DNA of 64,000 nucleotides, taken from UBA7359 sp963976795 (GTDB lineage: Bacteria > Pseudomonadota > Gammaproteobacteria > Eutrophobiales > Eutrophobiaceae). Made by a program: the position numbers and the translations under genes. Positions 18,715 to 26,873 of this stretch are shown here, piece after piece. A model generated the notes under the pieces. It worked only from the letters and a program-made list of their open reading frames with translations, ran no database searches and had not been told where the DNA came from. Numbering within the stretch: the first letter of the stretch is position 1; every line of letters starts with the position of its first letter. The stretch covers positions 124,001-188,000 of the forward strand of contig CAXBLT010000001.1 in assembly GCA_963976795.1 (NCBI GenBank), written 5' to 3'.

Positions 18715-20097
18715 ATGTCAACACTTGGAACCGAGCAGAACCCACTATTAGTCGCCATCGTTGGCAGTGGCCCTAGTGGTTTTTATGCCGCAGAGACCCT
18801 GATTAAATCCGATATTGTGGTTAAGGTAGACATACTCGAACGTTTACCTTCTCCATTCGGTTTAGTCCGGAGCGGTGTTGCGCCAGATCATCAAAAGTTG
18901 AAACAGGCGATCAAGCTATATGAAAAAATTGCTGAGTCACCTGAGTTCAATTTAATAGCCAATGTAACTGTTGGGGCAGATATTAGTGTTCAGGCATTAT
19001 CTGAATCTCACCATGCCATCATCTTTACTTGCGGTGCTGAATCAGATCGCAAATTAGGCGTTCCTGGTGAAGATATAATAGGTAGTTACACCGCTACAGA
19101 ATTTGTTGGCTGGTATAATGGACATCCTGATTATCGTGATCGTGAGTTTGATCTTTCTCATGATGTTGCTGTAATTATTGGTCAAGGTAATGTTGCTGCC
19201 GATGTCAGTAGGATACTGTCAAAAACAATTGATGAGTTAAAACACACCGACATCGCCGAGCATGCATTAGATGCTTTAACGGAGAGCAAGATTAAAGAAA
19301 TACATGTCATAGGTCGGCGTGGTCCAGCACAGGCCAAATTCACCCCAAAAGAATTACGTGAATTTGGTGAAATATCAGATTGCAATCCGATTGTCTTGCC
19401 CGATGATATGCTGCTTAACCCAGAGAGTGAAAAAGAACTTGAGGAAAAGAGCAACATAGCGAGTAAAAAGATTTATGACTTATTTTGCGAGTTTTCAAAA
19501 CGCAGCATTGATAGCAAGAAATCTAAAAAATGTTATTTCAGCTTTTTAATGAGTCCTAAAGAACTAGTTGGTAACCCTAGTCTAGAAAAAGTCGTATTTG
19601 AAAAAAATAGTTTGTCCGGAGCCCCTTTTAAACAGTCTGCCAGAGGCACAGGAGAAATTGTCGAGCTTGAAAGCGGCATCTTATTTCGGAGTATAGGCTA
19701 TCAAGGTGTCCCGATTCAGGATGTACCATTTCATGAAACCCGGGGAATCATCCCTAATGAAAAAGGCAGGGTTATTGACAACGAGAACAATGTTGTTCCA
19801 CAATTTTATACGGCGGGTTGGATTAAACGTGGTCCTAGTGGCATAATTGGCACAAATAGAGCCTGCAGTGTCGAAACAGTTACTTGCTTATTAGAAGACC
19901 TAACAAAGTTGGATGATGGCAGTAGGAAGTCAGGTGCTGAAGTAATATTTGCGATTTTAGAAAGTAAAAACATTCATCATGTGAGTTATGATGATTGGCA
20001 GAAGATAGACGCTAAAGAAATTGAGCGTGGAGAACCCAAAGGGAAACCTAGAGAGAAATACACCTATATTGATGAAATGTTATCCGCTATTGAGTAA
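18715..20097 (+). CDS. fprA: Ferredoxin-NADP reductase of adrenodoxin-reductase (FprA) type
   Basis: A 460-residue FAD- and NADP-binding oxidoreductase. FAD motifs are A-I-V-G-S-G-P-S-G-F-Y-A-A-E near residue 14-27, F-G-L-V-R-S-G-V-A-P-D-H near 46-57, and a late A-G-W-I-K-R-G-P-S-G-I-I-G-T-N. The NADP site is I-I-G-Q-G-N-V-A-A-D-V with a downstream G-R-R-G-P segment whose arginines suit NADPH. It starts eight bases after the ferredoxin stop. Together the pair would connect formyl-group oxidation to NADPH, or run in reverse. The alternative is a general ferredoxin reductase that happens to be in the operon. Confidence 0.9.
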   Translation: MSTLGTEQNPLLVAIVGSGPSGFYAAETLIKSDIVVKVDILERLPSPFGLVRSGVAPDHQKLKQAIKLYEKIAESPEFNLIANVTVGADISVQALSESHHAIIFTCGAESDRKLGVPGEDIIGSYTATEFVGWYNGHPDYRDREFDLSHDVAVIIGQGNVAADVSRILSKTIDELKHTDIAEHALDALTESKIKEIHVIGRRGPAQAKFTPKELREFGEISDCNPIVLPDDMLLNPESEKELEEKSNIASKKIYDLFCEFSKRSIDSKKSKKCYFSFLMSPKELVGNPSLEKVVFEKNSLSGAPFKQSARGTGEIVELESGILFRSIGYQGVPIQDVPFHETRGIIPNEKGRVIDNENNVVPQFYTAGWIKRGPSGIIGTNRACSVETVTCLLEDLTKLDDGSRKSGAEVIFAILESKNIHHVSYDDWQKIDAKEIERGEPKGKPREKYTYIDEMLSAIE

Positions 20098-20269
20098 TCT
20101 AATATTATTCAGGTACAGCGTTACATTTTAACAAATATACACCTTCAAGTTCCGTAAAATTAATTGTTGATAATGGAGCACCTTTATTAGCTGTAAGCTA
20201 TGCTGATACTGTTGCACATATTTTTGTATTTTGTGAATCATCATTGATTGAAACTTTAAGGAGTTATCG

Positions 20270-21547
20270 TTGGATAAATTATCAAATATTTCTAGTGCCA
20301 TCAGTAAGGAAGTGGCCTGTCCTTTCTGTGGGATACTATGTGATGATTTAGTTATTCAGAACCGAGATGAGACGCTAAAAGTACTCGAGAATGGCTGCCA
20401 CAAAGCAATAGCTTATTTCGAAACTAAACATGTGCCAAGTTTCCCAAAAATAAATGGTACGAATGCCTCCCTTTCAGATGCCATAAATGAGATATGTGAC
20501 ATTCTTAAAAAATCACATAATCCCTTATTTGCTGGTCTTGGCACTGATGTAGGGGGAATGCGACAAGTAATGCATCTTGCAGATAAAACAGGTGCCGTAG
20601 TTGACCACATGCACGGAAATGCCCTTATTCGCAACTCTCTCGTCTTACAAGATCTAGGCTGGATCACAACGACTATGTCCGAAATCAGAAATCGCTCAGA
20701 TTTAATTATTTTCGCAGGAACAGACGCAACAAACTTTCCCCGGTTTTTCGAACGCGCCATCTGGAATAAACGGTCCATGTTTAAGCTCAAGAATGAACAG
20801 CGCCAAATAGTATACATCGGCGACCAACTGGATACTAAAGCAGGTATAAACCCGAACGGGAAACAACCACTAACACTTAATTGTAAAACTGAACAGATAG
20901 GAGAAGTCATTTCAGGTCTACATGCACTTGTCACAGGCGCGACCCTTGATACAAAAAAAATAGCAGGAATAAAAATAAAAACACTGCAATCTTTAGCTGA
21001 ACAAATGAAGTCTGCCAAATATGGTGTAATTGTCTGGTCTCCATCTGAATTAGATATTCCTCACGCTGAACTTACAATCCAGAACTTTTGTGAAATTGTT
21101 AAGTATTTAACACGCTTTACACGTTTTGCAGGATTTTCATTAGCAGGGAATGACGGAGCAACAAGCGCGAATAGCGTTTGCGCATGGCAAAGTGGTTATC
21201 CATTGCGAGTCAACTTTGATAAAGGCTATCCCGAATATGATGCTCAACGATACTCAACACATAACCTACTTAAAAATAAAGAAGTCGACTCCCTATTCTG
21301 GATTTCAAGTTTTAGTTCTACCACAAATATCCCACGGGCAGCAATCCCAACTATCGTACTCGGCACGCCGGAGACAAACTTAAATTTCAAACCCAATGTT
21401 TTTATTCCGGTAGCAACCCCGGGCATTGACCATTCAGGGCAATTAATCCGCACTGACAGTGTGGTATCACTACCACTAAAAAAGCTAAGGCAGTCTCCTT
21501 ATACCAGCGTTAGTTCAATTCTGAAGCAAGTTTTAGAAAGGATGTAG
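20270..21547 (+). CDS. fhcB: Formyltransferase/hydrolase complex subunit B (degenerate FwdB)
   Basis: A 425-residue FwdB relative of the type in the bacterial formyltransferase/hydrolase complex, where it is structural and not a dehydrogenase. It keeps the four-cysteine pattern C17, C20, C24, C43. However, the catalytic V-C-H-G-P-S of the first copy is D-H-M-H-G-N here (M114, H115), and the active-site Arg is Ala292 in S-L-A-G-N-D. No FwdD gene accompanies it. TTG 20270 is supported by AAGGAG with a six-base spacer. It begins the fhcBADC set, 172 bases after the reductase gene, so this set could share the upstream message or have its own promoter. Whether a cluster still binds is unknown. Confidence 0.9.
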   Translation: MDKLSNISSAISKEVACPFCGILCDDLVIQNRDETLKVLENGCHKAIAYFETKHVPSFPKINGTNASLSDAINEICDILKKSHNPLFAGLGTDVGGMRQVMHLADKTGAVVDHMHGNALIRNSLVLQDLGWITTTMSEIRNRSDLIIFAGTDATNFPRFFERAIWNKRSMFKLKNEQRQIVYIGDQLDTKAGINPNGKQPLTLNCKTEQIGEVISGLHALVTGATLDTKKIAGIKIKTLQSLAEQMKSAKYGVIVWSPSELDIPHAELTIQNFCEIVKYLTRFTRFAGFSLAGNDGATSANSVCAWQSGYPLRVNFDKGYPEYDAQRYSTHNLLKNKEVDSLFWISSFSSTTNIPRAAIPTIVLGTPETNLNFKPNVFIPVATPGIDHSGQLIRTDSVVSLPLKKLRQSPYTSVSSILKQVLERM

Positions 21548-21556
21548 ACAGAACGA

Positions 21557-23212
21557 ATGTATATAAAATTAACTAACGGTATTGTTTATGACCCTGTTCA
21601 TGGCATAAATGGAGAGCATAGGGATATCTATATCAACGATGGTTATATAACACGCAAGCCCTCAAGTAATACAAAAATTTGCAAAACCTATGACATGAAA
21701 GGCAAGATCATCATGGCTGGTGCCATTGATATCCACACACACATTGGTGGTGGAAAGGTCAATATAGCTCGAATGATGTTGCCTGAAGATCATGCTATAG
21801 ACTTAGTCGAGAAAACGGAACTTACCCGTTCAGGGTGTGGGTACGCGGCCCCTTCTACATTAACTGCCGGTTATCGTTACGCTGAAATGGGATACACCGC
21901 ATGTTTTGAACCGGCAATGCTACCTGCAAACGCACGTCAAGCACACATGGAAATGGCTGACACGCCAATGGTCGATAAAGGCGCCTATGCTATGCTTGGC
22001 AGTGATGACTTCTTTTTACGCATGCTTGCGTCAAAAAAAGATCAGGCCGCTATTAGCGATTATGTTGGCTGGACAATAAATGCGACTCAAGCACTTGGAA
22101 TAAAGGTCGTTAATCCCGGGGGCATAAGCGCCTTTAAATTTAACCAACGCAAACTTGAACTGGACGAATTAAATCAATACTACGGTGTAAGTCCACGCGA
22201 CATTATAAAATCTCTTGCCAGAGCAGTAACTGAATTAGGTATACCTCATCCTTTACATGTACATGGTTGTAATTTGGGTGTTCCCGGTAACCTCAATACA
22301 ACGCTGGAAACTATCGATGCCGTTGAAGGCATGCGAATGCATTTAACTCATATTCAATTCCATAGCTACGGAACCGAAGGAGACAAGCGTTTCTCGTCCG
22401 GTGCTGCGGAAATAGCTGAAGCGGTAAATAAAAACCCTAATATATCCATTGATGTTGGTCAGGTTTTATTTGGTCAGACTGTTACAGCTTCTGGCGACTC
22501 TATGTTGCAATATGCAGGTCATTGGCACGCACATCCAAAAAAATGGGTGATTATGGATATTGAGTGTGATGCAGGTTGTGGAGTAGTACCTTTTAAATAC
22601 AGAGACAAAAACTTTGTAAATGCATTGCAATGGGCTATTGGTCTCGAACTATTTCTGCTCGTGGATGATCCATGGAGAATATTTCTGACAACAGACCATC
22701 CCAATGGTGCGCCATTTACCAGCTATCCGCACCTGATACGATTATTGATGGACAGAAGCTTCAGAAACGACATGCTCTCTACCATTAACAAAGAAGCTGC
22801 AGCAGCAAGTACTCTTGCAAGTATCGATAGAGAGTATTCATTATACGATATCGCAATCATGACAAGAGCTGCGCCTGCCAGAAGTCTGGGCTTAAAAAAC
22901 CGTGGACACCTGGGTTCAGGTGCGGTTGCAGACATAACGGTATATAACAACAACAAAGATAAAGAGAAAATGTTTAGTAAGCCTGACTACGTATTTAAAA
23001 ATGGTGAACTTATAGTACGTAACGGAAAAATTGTAAAAGTAGTCAATGGCGCCACTCATACATTGAGACCAGAGTTTGATAACGGGATAGAAAAATCACT
23101 TAAACGTTATTTTAATGACTTCCAAACGGTAAGCCTTGGTAATTTTAAAATTGATGATGATGAAATCGTTGAACATGGCAACGGTAAAATCATCGTACAA
23201 CCCTGTATGTAA
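21557..23212 (+). CDS. fhcA: Formyltransferase/hydrolase complex subunit A
   Basis: A 551-residue amidohydrolase that releases formate from formyl-methanofuran. The metal site is preserved: H60-x-H62 in D-I-H-T-H-I-G-G, Lys183 in G-I-K-V-V-N-P-G-G, the H-V-H-G-C-N-L and H-I-Q-F-H-S-Y-G segments, and T-T-D-H-P-N-G-A with the conserved Asp. It starts nine bases after fhcB and ends nine bases before fhcD. It is a paralogue of the subunit at 14959-16605; this copy belongs to the hydrolytic complex, so formate would leave for the NAD-linked formate dehydrogenase encoded just downstream. Confidence 0.94.
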   Translation: MYIKLTNGIVYDPVHGINGEHRDIYINDGYITRKPSSNTKICKTYDMKGKIIMAGAIDIHTHIGGGKVNIARMMLPEDHAIDLVEKTELTRSGCGYAAPSTLTAGYRYAEMGYTACFEPAMLPANARQAHMEMADTPMVDKGAYAMLGSDDFFLRMLASKKDQAAISDYVGWTINATQALGIKVVNPGGISAFKFNQRKLELDELNQYYGVSPRDIIKSLARAVTELGIPHPLHVHGCNLGVPGNLNTTLETIDAVEGMRMHLTHIQFHSYGTEGDKRFSSGAAEIAEAVNKNPNISIDVGQVLFGQTVTASGDSMLQYAGHWHAHPKKWVIMDIECDAGCGVVPFKYRDKNFVNALQWAIGLELFLLVDDPWRIFLTTDHPNGAPFTSYPHLIRLLMDRSFRNDMLSTINKEAAAASTLASIDREYSLYDIAIMTRAAPARSLGLKNRGHLGSGAVADITVYNNNKDKEKMFSKPDYVFKNGELIVRNGKIVKVVNGATHTLRPEFDNGIEKSLKRYFNDFQTVSLGNFKIDDDEIVEHGNGKIIVQPCM

Positions 23213-23221
23213 ATATTAATC

Positions 23222-24118
23222 ATGAAAATAAATGGCGTACAGATAGATGATACCTTTGCGGAAGCTTTCCCAATGAAAGCAACTCGCATTATCATCACAG
23301 CAATGACTCTTAAGTGGGCATATCGTGCAGCTAATGCAATACGCGGTTTTGCATCATCCGTCATTGCTTGTGGCATTGAAGCAGATATTGAACGAGAGCT
23401 TAAACCATCAGAAACGCCCGATGGTAGACCAGGGATCTCTGTCATGATCTTTGCCATGTCGATGAAAGATCTTGAAAAGCATGTTGCCACTCGAGTCGGC
23501 CAATCAGTTATGACTACAGCGACAACAGCTTGTTATTCAGGACTGGATAGTGAGCAAAAAGTTTCCATGGGGAAAAGTCTACGTTTCTTTGGAGATGGGT
23601 TCCAAATATCAAAAGTAATCAATAAAAGACGCTTTTGGCGCATCCCGGTGATGCATGGCGAATTCATCGTTGAAGAAACGGCTGGCGTGACAAAAGCTAT
23701 CGGTGGCGGAAACTTTCTAGTCTTGGCAAAAACTGCCCGGCATGGTCTCGCTGCTTGCGAAAAAGCTGTTGAAGAAATTCAAAAAGTACCTGGCGTCATA
23801 ACAGCTTTTCCAGGAGGGGTTGTGGGTTCAGGTTCAAAAGTCGGATCAAAATATAATTTCCTTACTGCTTCCACTAATGAAGCATACTGCCCTACCCTAA
23901 AAGGTCAGGTTAAATCCGAATTAACAGATGAAATTGGCTCAGTACTTGAAATCGTAATCGATGGCCTTGATGAAGCGTCTATAAACGAAGCAATGCGCTT
24001 AGGTATCAAGGCCGCATGCTCGTTTGGTCCTGCAAAGGGTGTTTGCCGTATCAGTGCAGGAAATTATGGAGGCAATCTAGGCCCCCATTTATTCCATCTC
24101 AGGAAATTACTGAAATGA
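23222..24118 (+). CDS. fhcD: Formylmethanofuran:tetrahydromethanopterin formyltransferase (copy 2)
   Basis: A 298-residue formyltransferase of the Fhc complex. The same signature segments as copy 1 are present: D-D-T-F-A-E-A-F, R-P-G-I-S-V-M-I-F, T-T-A-C-Y-S-G-L, R-F-F-G-D-G, G-S-G-S-K-V-G-S-K-Y, and S-T-N-E-A-Y-C-P-T-L-K. The overall pattern is clearly paralogous but many surface positions differ, so the copies are not a recent duplication. It overlaps fhcC by four bases (ATGA). Confidence 0.94.
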   Translation: MKINGVQIDDTFAEAFPMKATRIIITAMTLKWAYRAANAIRGFASSVIACGIEADIERELKPSETPDGRPGISVMIFAMSMKDLEKHVATRVGQSVMTTATTACYSGLDSEQKVSMGKSLRFFGDGFQISKVINKRRFWRIPVMHGEFIVEETAGVTKAIGGGNFLVLAKTARHGLAACEKAVEEIQKVPGVITAFPGGVVGSGSKVGSKYNFLTASTNEAYCPTLKGQVKSELTDEIGSVLEIVIDGLDEASINEAMRLGIKAACSFGPAKGVCRISAGNYGGNLGPHLFHLRKLLK

Positions 24119-24939
24119 GTGCATTAGTCTTTACATTGAAAAACGAAGCCAAATTCACACTGAATGTAGCATCTCTAACACCAGAAAACCTCGAAGGCAA
24201 AACACTTGCTAAGATAAAAAAAATAAAAATCATATACGGCAACGAAACGGTCAATCTTGATACGCTATTTACCGTAAAAGGCAGCAATTCATCAGACATC
24301 GTTATAGAAAACAGCACGGATAAACTCATCAATGTCGGGCAAGGCATGAACAAGGGGAGCATTACAATAAAAGGTGATGTAGGAGACTTTCTGGGTCAGG
24401 GCATGAAAAACGGCACACTGACTGTTGTTGGAAATGCGGGTTCATGGATAGGTAATGCTATGACTGGGGGTCGTATCGATATCAATGGTAATGCCCGTGA
24501 TTATGTAGGCGCAGGGTTACCGGGTGATTCATTTGGCATGAGTAATGGTCTGATCAATATCAAAGGTAATGCAGGCGATCGAGTTGGTGATAGGATGCGG
24601 CGCGGCATCATAATAATACAAGGTAAATCCGGGAGTTATTGTGGTAGTCGCATCCATGCAGGCACAATAATTGTGCTTGATAAAGTAGGGAAACTTCCCG
24701 GGGAAGGTATGCGCCGTGGCACTATCATACTGGCTAAAAAACCGGCTCATCTATCGGCAACTTTTAAGAGCTGCGGTAATTTGAAAATGCAGTTCTTACG
24801 CCTATTATTTACACAACTAGCCAGTATTGATAATGACCTTTCCCTGTTCAATAAATATGGGCCTGAAGCGCATAGGTTCTCAGGTGACTTGGCGAGAAAT
24901 GGAAAAGGAGAGATTCTAATTCTGCAACACTATAAATAA
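24115..24939 (+). CDS. fhcC: Formyltransferase/hydrolase complex subunit C (beta-helix)
   Basis: A 274-residue beta-helix subunit. About residues 75-210 carry repeated G-x-I-x-I-x-G-x-A/V-G turns (for example M-K-N-G-T-L-T-V-V-G-N and M-T-G-G-R-I-D-I-N-G-N). The start is placed at ATG 24115, which overlaps the fhcD stop; the frame stays open further upstream but only as read-through over fhcD. It ends the fhc operon. An inverted repeat follows after about 20 bases. Confidence 0.92.
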   Translation: MSALVFTLKNEAKFTLNVASLTPENLEGKTLAKIKKIKIIYGNETVNLDTLFTVKGSNSSDIVIENSTDKLINVGQGMNKGSITIKGDVGDFLGQGMKNGTLTVVGNAGSWIGNAMTGGRIDINGNARDYVGAGLPGDSFGMSNGLINIKGNAGDRVGDRMRRGIIIIQGKSGSYCGSRIHAGTIIVLDKVGKLPGEGMRRGTIILAKKPAHLSATFKSCGNLKMQFLRLLFTQLASIDNDLSLFNKYGPEAHRFSGDLARNGKGEILILQHYK

Positions 24940-24960
24940 ATACACTTAGTTTATCTAATC

Positions 24961-25011
24961 GTATCTACGCAAAGTCAATGCGCAGAAACAGCATAAATTG
25001 ACTTTAGATAC
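24961..25011 (+). repeat. Long imperfect inverted repeat after fhcC
   Basis: The arms GTATCTA-CGC-AAAGTCAAT (24961-24979) and ATTGACTTTAGATAC (24997-25011) pair except for a three-base bulge. No T-run follows, so it may be an mRNA 3'-end stabiliser or a factor-assisted terminator instead of a classic one. It lies in the 272-base space between fhcC and fdhB. Confidence 0.5.
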
Positions 25012-25160
25012 GAACTAAACCAATATTGCCACTCACTACCCCTTGATAGGATTGAGATGATGTTCGTTTCTATCAGAAAATGTAGTTTAACAGTGAAAAA
25101 TAAGCGTTGTTATTGTGAATTTAGACTAATTGTCTATGATTTAGTATGCATTTACAGTAA

Positions 25161-25189
25161 TTGGCATAACACTTGTTAATAAATACTAA
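25161..25189 (+). promoter_or_regulatory. Candidate promoter of the formate dehydrogenase operon
   Basis: A TTGGCA hexamer (25161-25166) and TACTAA (25184-25189) are separated by 17 bases and lie just before fdhB, giving a leader of about 16 bases. A short palindrome TAGAC-n5-GTCTA lies upstream at 25126-25140 or so and could be an operator. Prediction only. Confidence 0.4.
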
Positions 25190-25211
25190 CCCAATATAAA
25201 AACGAATATCA

Positions 25212-26873
25212 ATGAAACGAACTCGCGGAAAGAAAGGCCGTGTAGAAGGTCGCACAACACCCCATAAATCTCTAGCAGATATAAAAGCTCTTCTTGGCAA
25301 TAATCCTCGTACACGAGATATGCTGATCGAGAATCTACATAAAATTCAAGATCATTATCACCATATATCAAATAGACACATCCTTGCTCTTTCGATAGAA
25401 ATGAGTCTACCTATGGCGGAAGTATATGAAACAGCAACGTTTTATCATCACTTTGATGTGCTACAGGAGAATGAAACACCACCTCCATCCAAAACAATCA
25501 GAGTCTGCAATTCTCTGACATGCGAAATGTTTGGGGCTAAAGAACTACTCAAACAACTTGAGTCCGAAAACCTGGGTGATGTCCGTATTCAAACTGTTCC
25601 TTGTGTTGGTCGTTGTGACACAGCTCCAGTTGCCGTTGTTGGCACAAACCCAATAGAAACAGCAGATACATCAAAAGTTAAATCTGCGATCAAAAATAAC
25701 GCCTTTGACGGCAGCGAGCCCGACTGTATTGGCTATGTTGATTATAAAAAGAATGGCGGATATCAATTATTAGCCGATTGTGTAGATGGGAAATTTGAAC
25801 GAGAGGATATTATCTCTCTCCTAGAAAATTCTAATCTACGTGGTCTCGGTGGAGCAGGATTCCCTACCGGTCGTAAATGGCGCATATTAAGTGAACAACC
25901 CAATCCTAAAATGATTGCTATTAATATTGATGAAGGTGAGCCGGGGACATTTAAAGACAGGGTTTATCTTGAACAAGACCCTCATCGCTTTATCGAAGGC
26001 ACACTAATTGCCCATTGGGCCATAGATGCTGACAAAATTTATATTTATTTAAGGGACGAATATGCGGGTTGTCGCAAAGCATTGGAAAAAGAGCTTGAGC
26101 TACTTAAACAATCCCCTCCTTGTGAGTTACCTGAAATACACTTAAGGCGCGGTGCAGGTGCTTATATTTGTGGTGAAGAATCAGCAATGATTGAGTCGAT
26201 TGAAGGTAAACGCGGGATGCCTCGATTACGACCGCCTTATGTTGCACAAATAGGTTTATTTGGCCGCCCTACCCTTGAACAAAACATGGAAAGTATGCAT
26301 TGGATTAGAGAGATCATTGAGAATGGGGCAGAATGGTTTTCAAATAATGGGCGACATGAAAGAAAAGGATTGCGATCGTTTTCTGTTAGTGGCCGAGTAC
26401 AAAAACCAGGTGTTCACTTAGCCCCTGCAGGCATCACTATGCAAGAATTAATCGATGAATATTGTGGCGGCATACTCGATGGGCATCAATTTTATGGTTA
26501 CTTCCCGGGTGGTGCTTCAGGTGGGATATTGCCCGCATCTTTAGCTAATATACCTCTGGATTTTGATACCTTACAACCATATGGTTGTTTCATTGGATCT
26601 GCGGCTATTGTCGTTCTTTCTGACAAAGACAGTGCTAAACAGATGGCATTAAACGCAATGCGTTTTTTTGAAGATGAATCTTGTGGCCAATGCACACCCT
26701 GCAGAGTTGGAACCGCCAAGGCAGTAAAACTAATGGAGAAAGATGAATGGGATAAACCACTCTTGGAAGAGCTTTCAACCGCTATGGTAGATGCCTCGAT
26801 ATGTGGTTTAGGGCAAGCGGCACCTAACCCATTACGTTGTGCGATGAAATACTTTCCAGAGGAATTCAAATAA
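25212..26873 (+). CDS. fdhB: NAD-dependent formate dehydrogenase beta subunit (NuoE-NuoF fusion)
   Basis: A 553-residue diaphorase-type subunit that passes electrons from the alpha subunit to NAD. The N-terminal ~160 residues are a NuoE-like thioredoxin-fold [2Fe-2S] domain with R-V-C-N-S-L-T-C and V-P-C-V-G-R-C. The rest is NuoF-like, with the NADH-site G-L-G-G-A-G-F-P-T-G-R-K-W, the FMN-site R-G-A-G-A-Y-I-C-G-E-E, and a [4Fe-4S] C-G-Q-C-x2-C-R-V-G motif with a later C-G-L-G. The fused layout matches the Fdh1 type of methylotrophs. The ATG has no visible ribosome site. It overlaps fdhA by one base. Confidence 0.94.
   Translation: MKRTRGKKGRVEGRTTPHKSLADIKALLGNNPRTRDMLIENLHKIQDHYHHISNRHILALSIEMSLPMAEVYETATFYHHFDVLQENETPPPSKTIRVCNSLTCEMFGAKELLKQLESENLGDVRIQTVPCVGRCDTAPVAVVGTNPIETADTSKVKSAIKNNAFDGSEPDCIGYVDYKKNGGYQLLADCVDGKFEREDIISLLENSNLRGLGGAGFPTGRKWRILSEQPNPKMIAINIDEGEPGTFKDRVYLEQDPHRFIEGTLIAHWAIDADKIYIYLRDEYAGCRKALEKELELLKQSPPCELPEIHLRRGAGAYICGEESAMIESIEGKRGMPRLRPPYVAQIGLFGRPTLEQNMESMHWIREIIENGAEWFSNNGRHERKGLRSFSVSGRVQKPGVHLAPAGITMQELIDEYCGGILDGHQFYGYFPGGASGGILPASLANIPLDFDTLQPYGCFIGSAAIVVLSDKDSAKQMALNAMRFFEDESCGQCTPCRVGTAKAVKLMEKDEWDKPLLEELSTAMVDASICGLGQAAPNPLRCAMKYFPEEFK

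Noticed and set aside
20270..21547. Second catalytic formylmethanofuran dehydrogenase
   Set aside because: The ligand Cys and active-site Arg are replaced by Met and Ala, and no FwdD subunit accompanies it.
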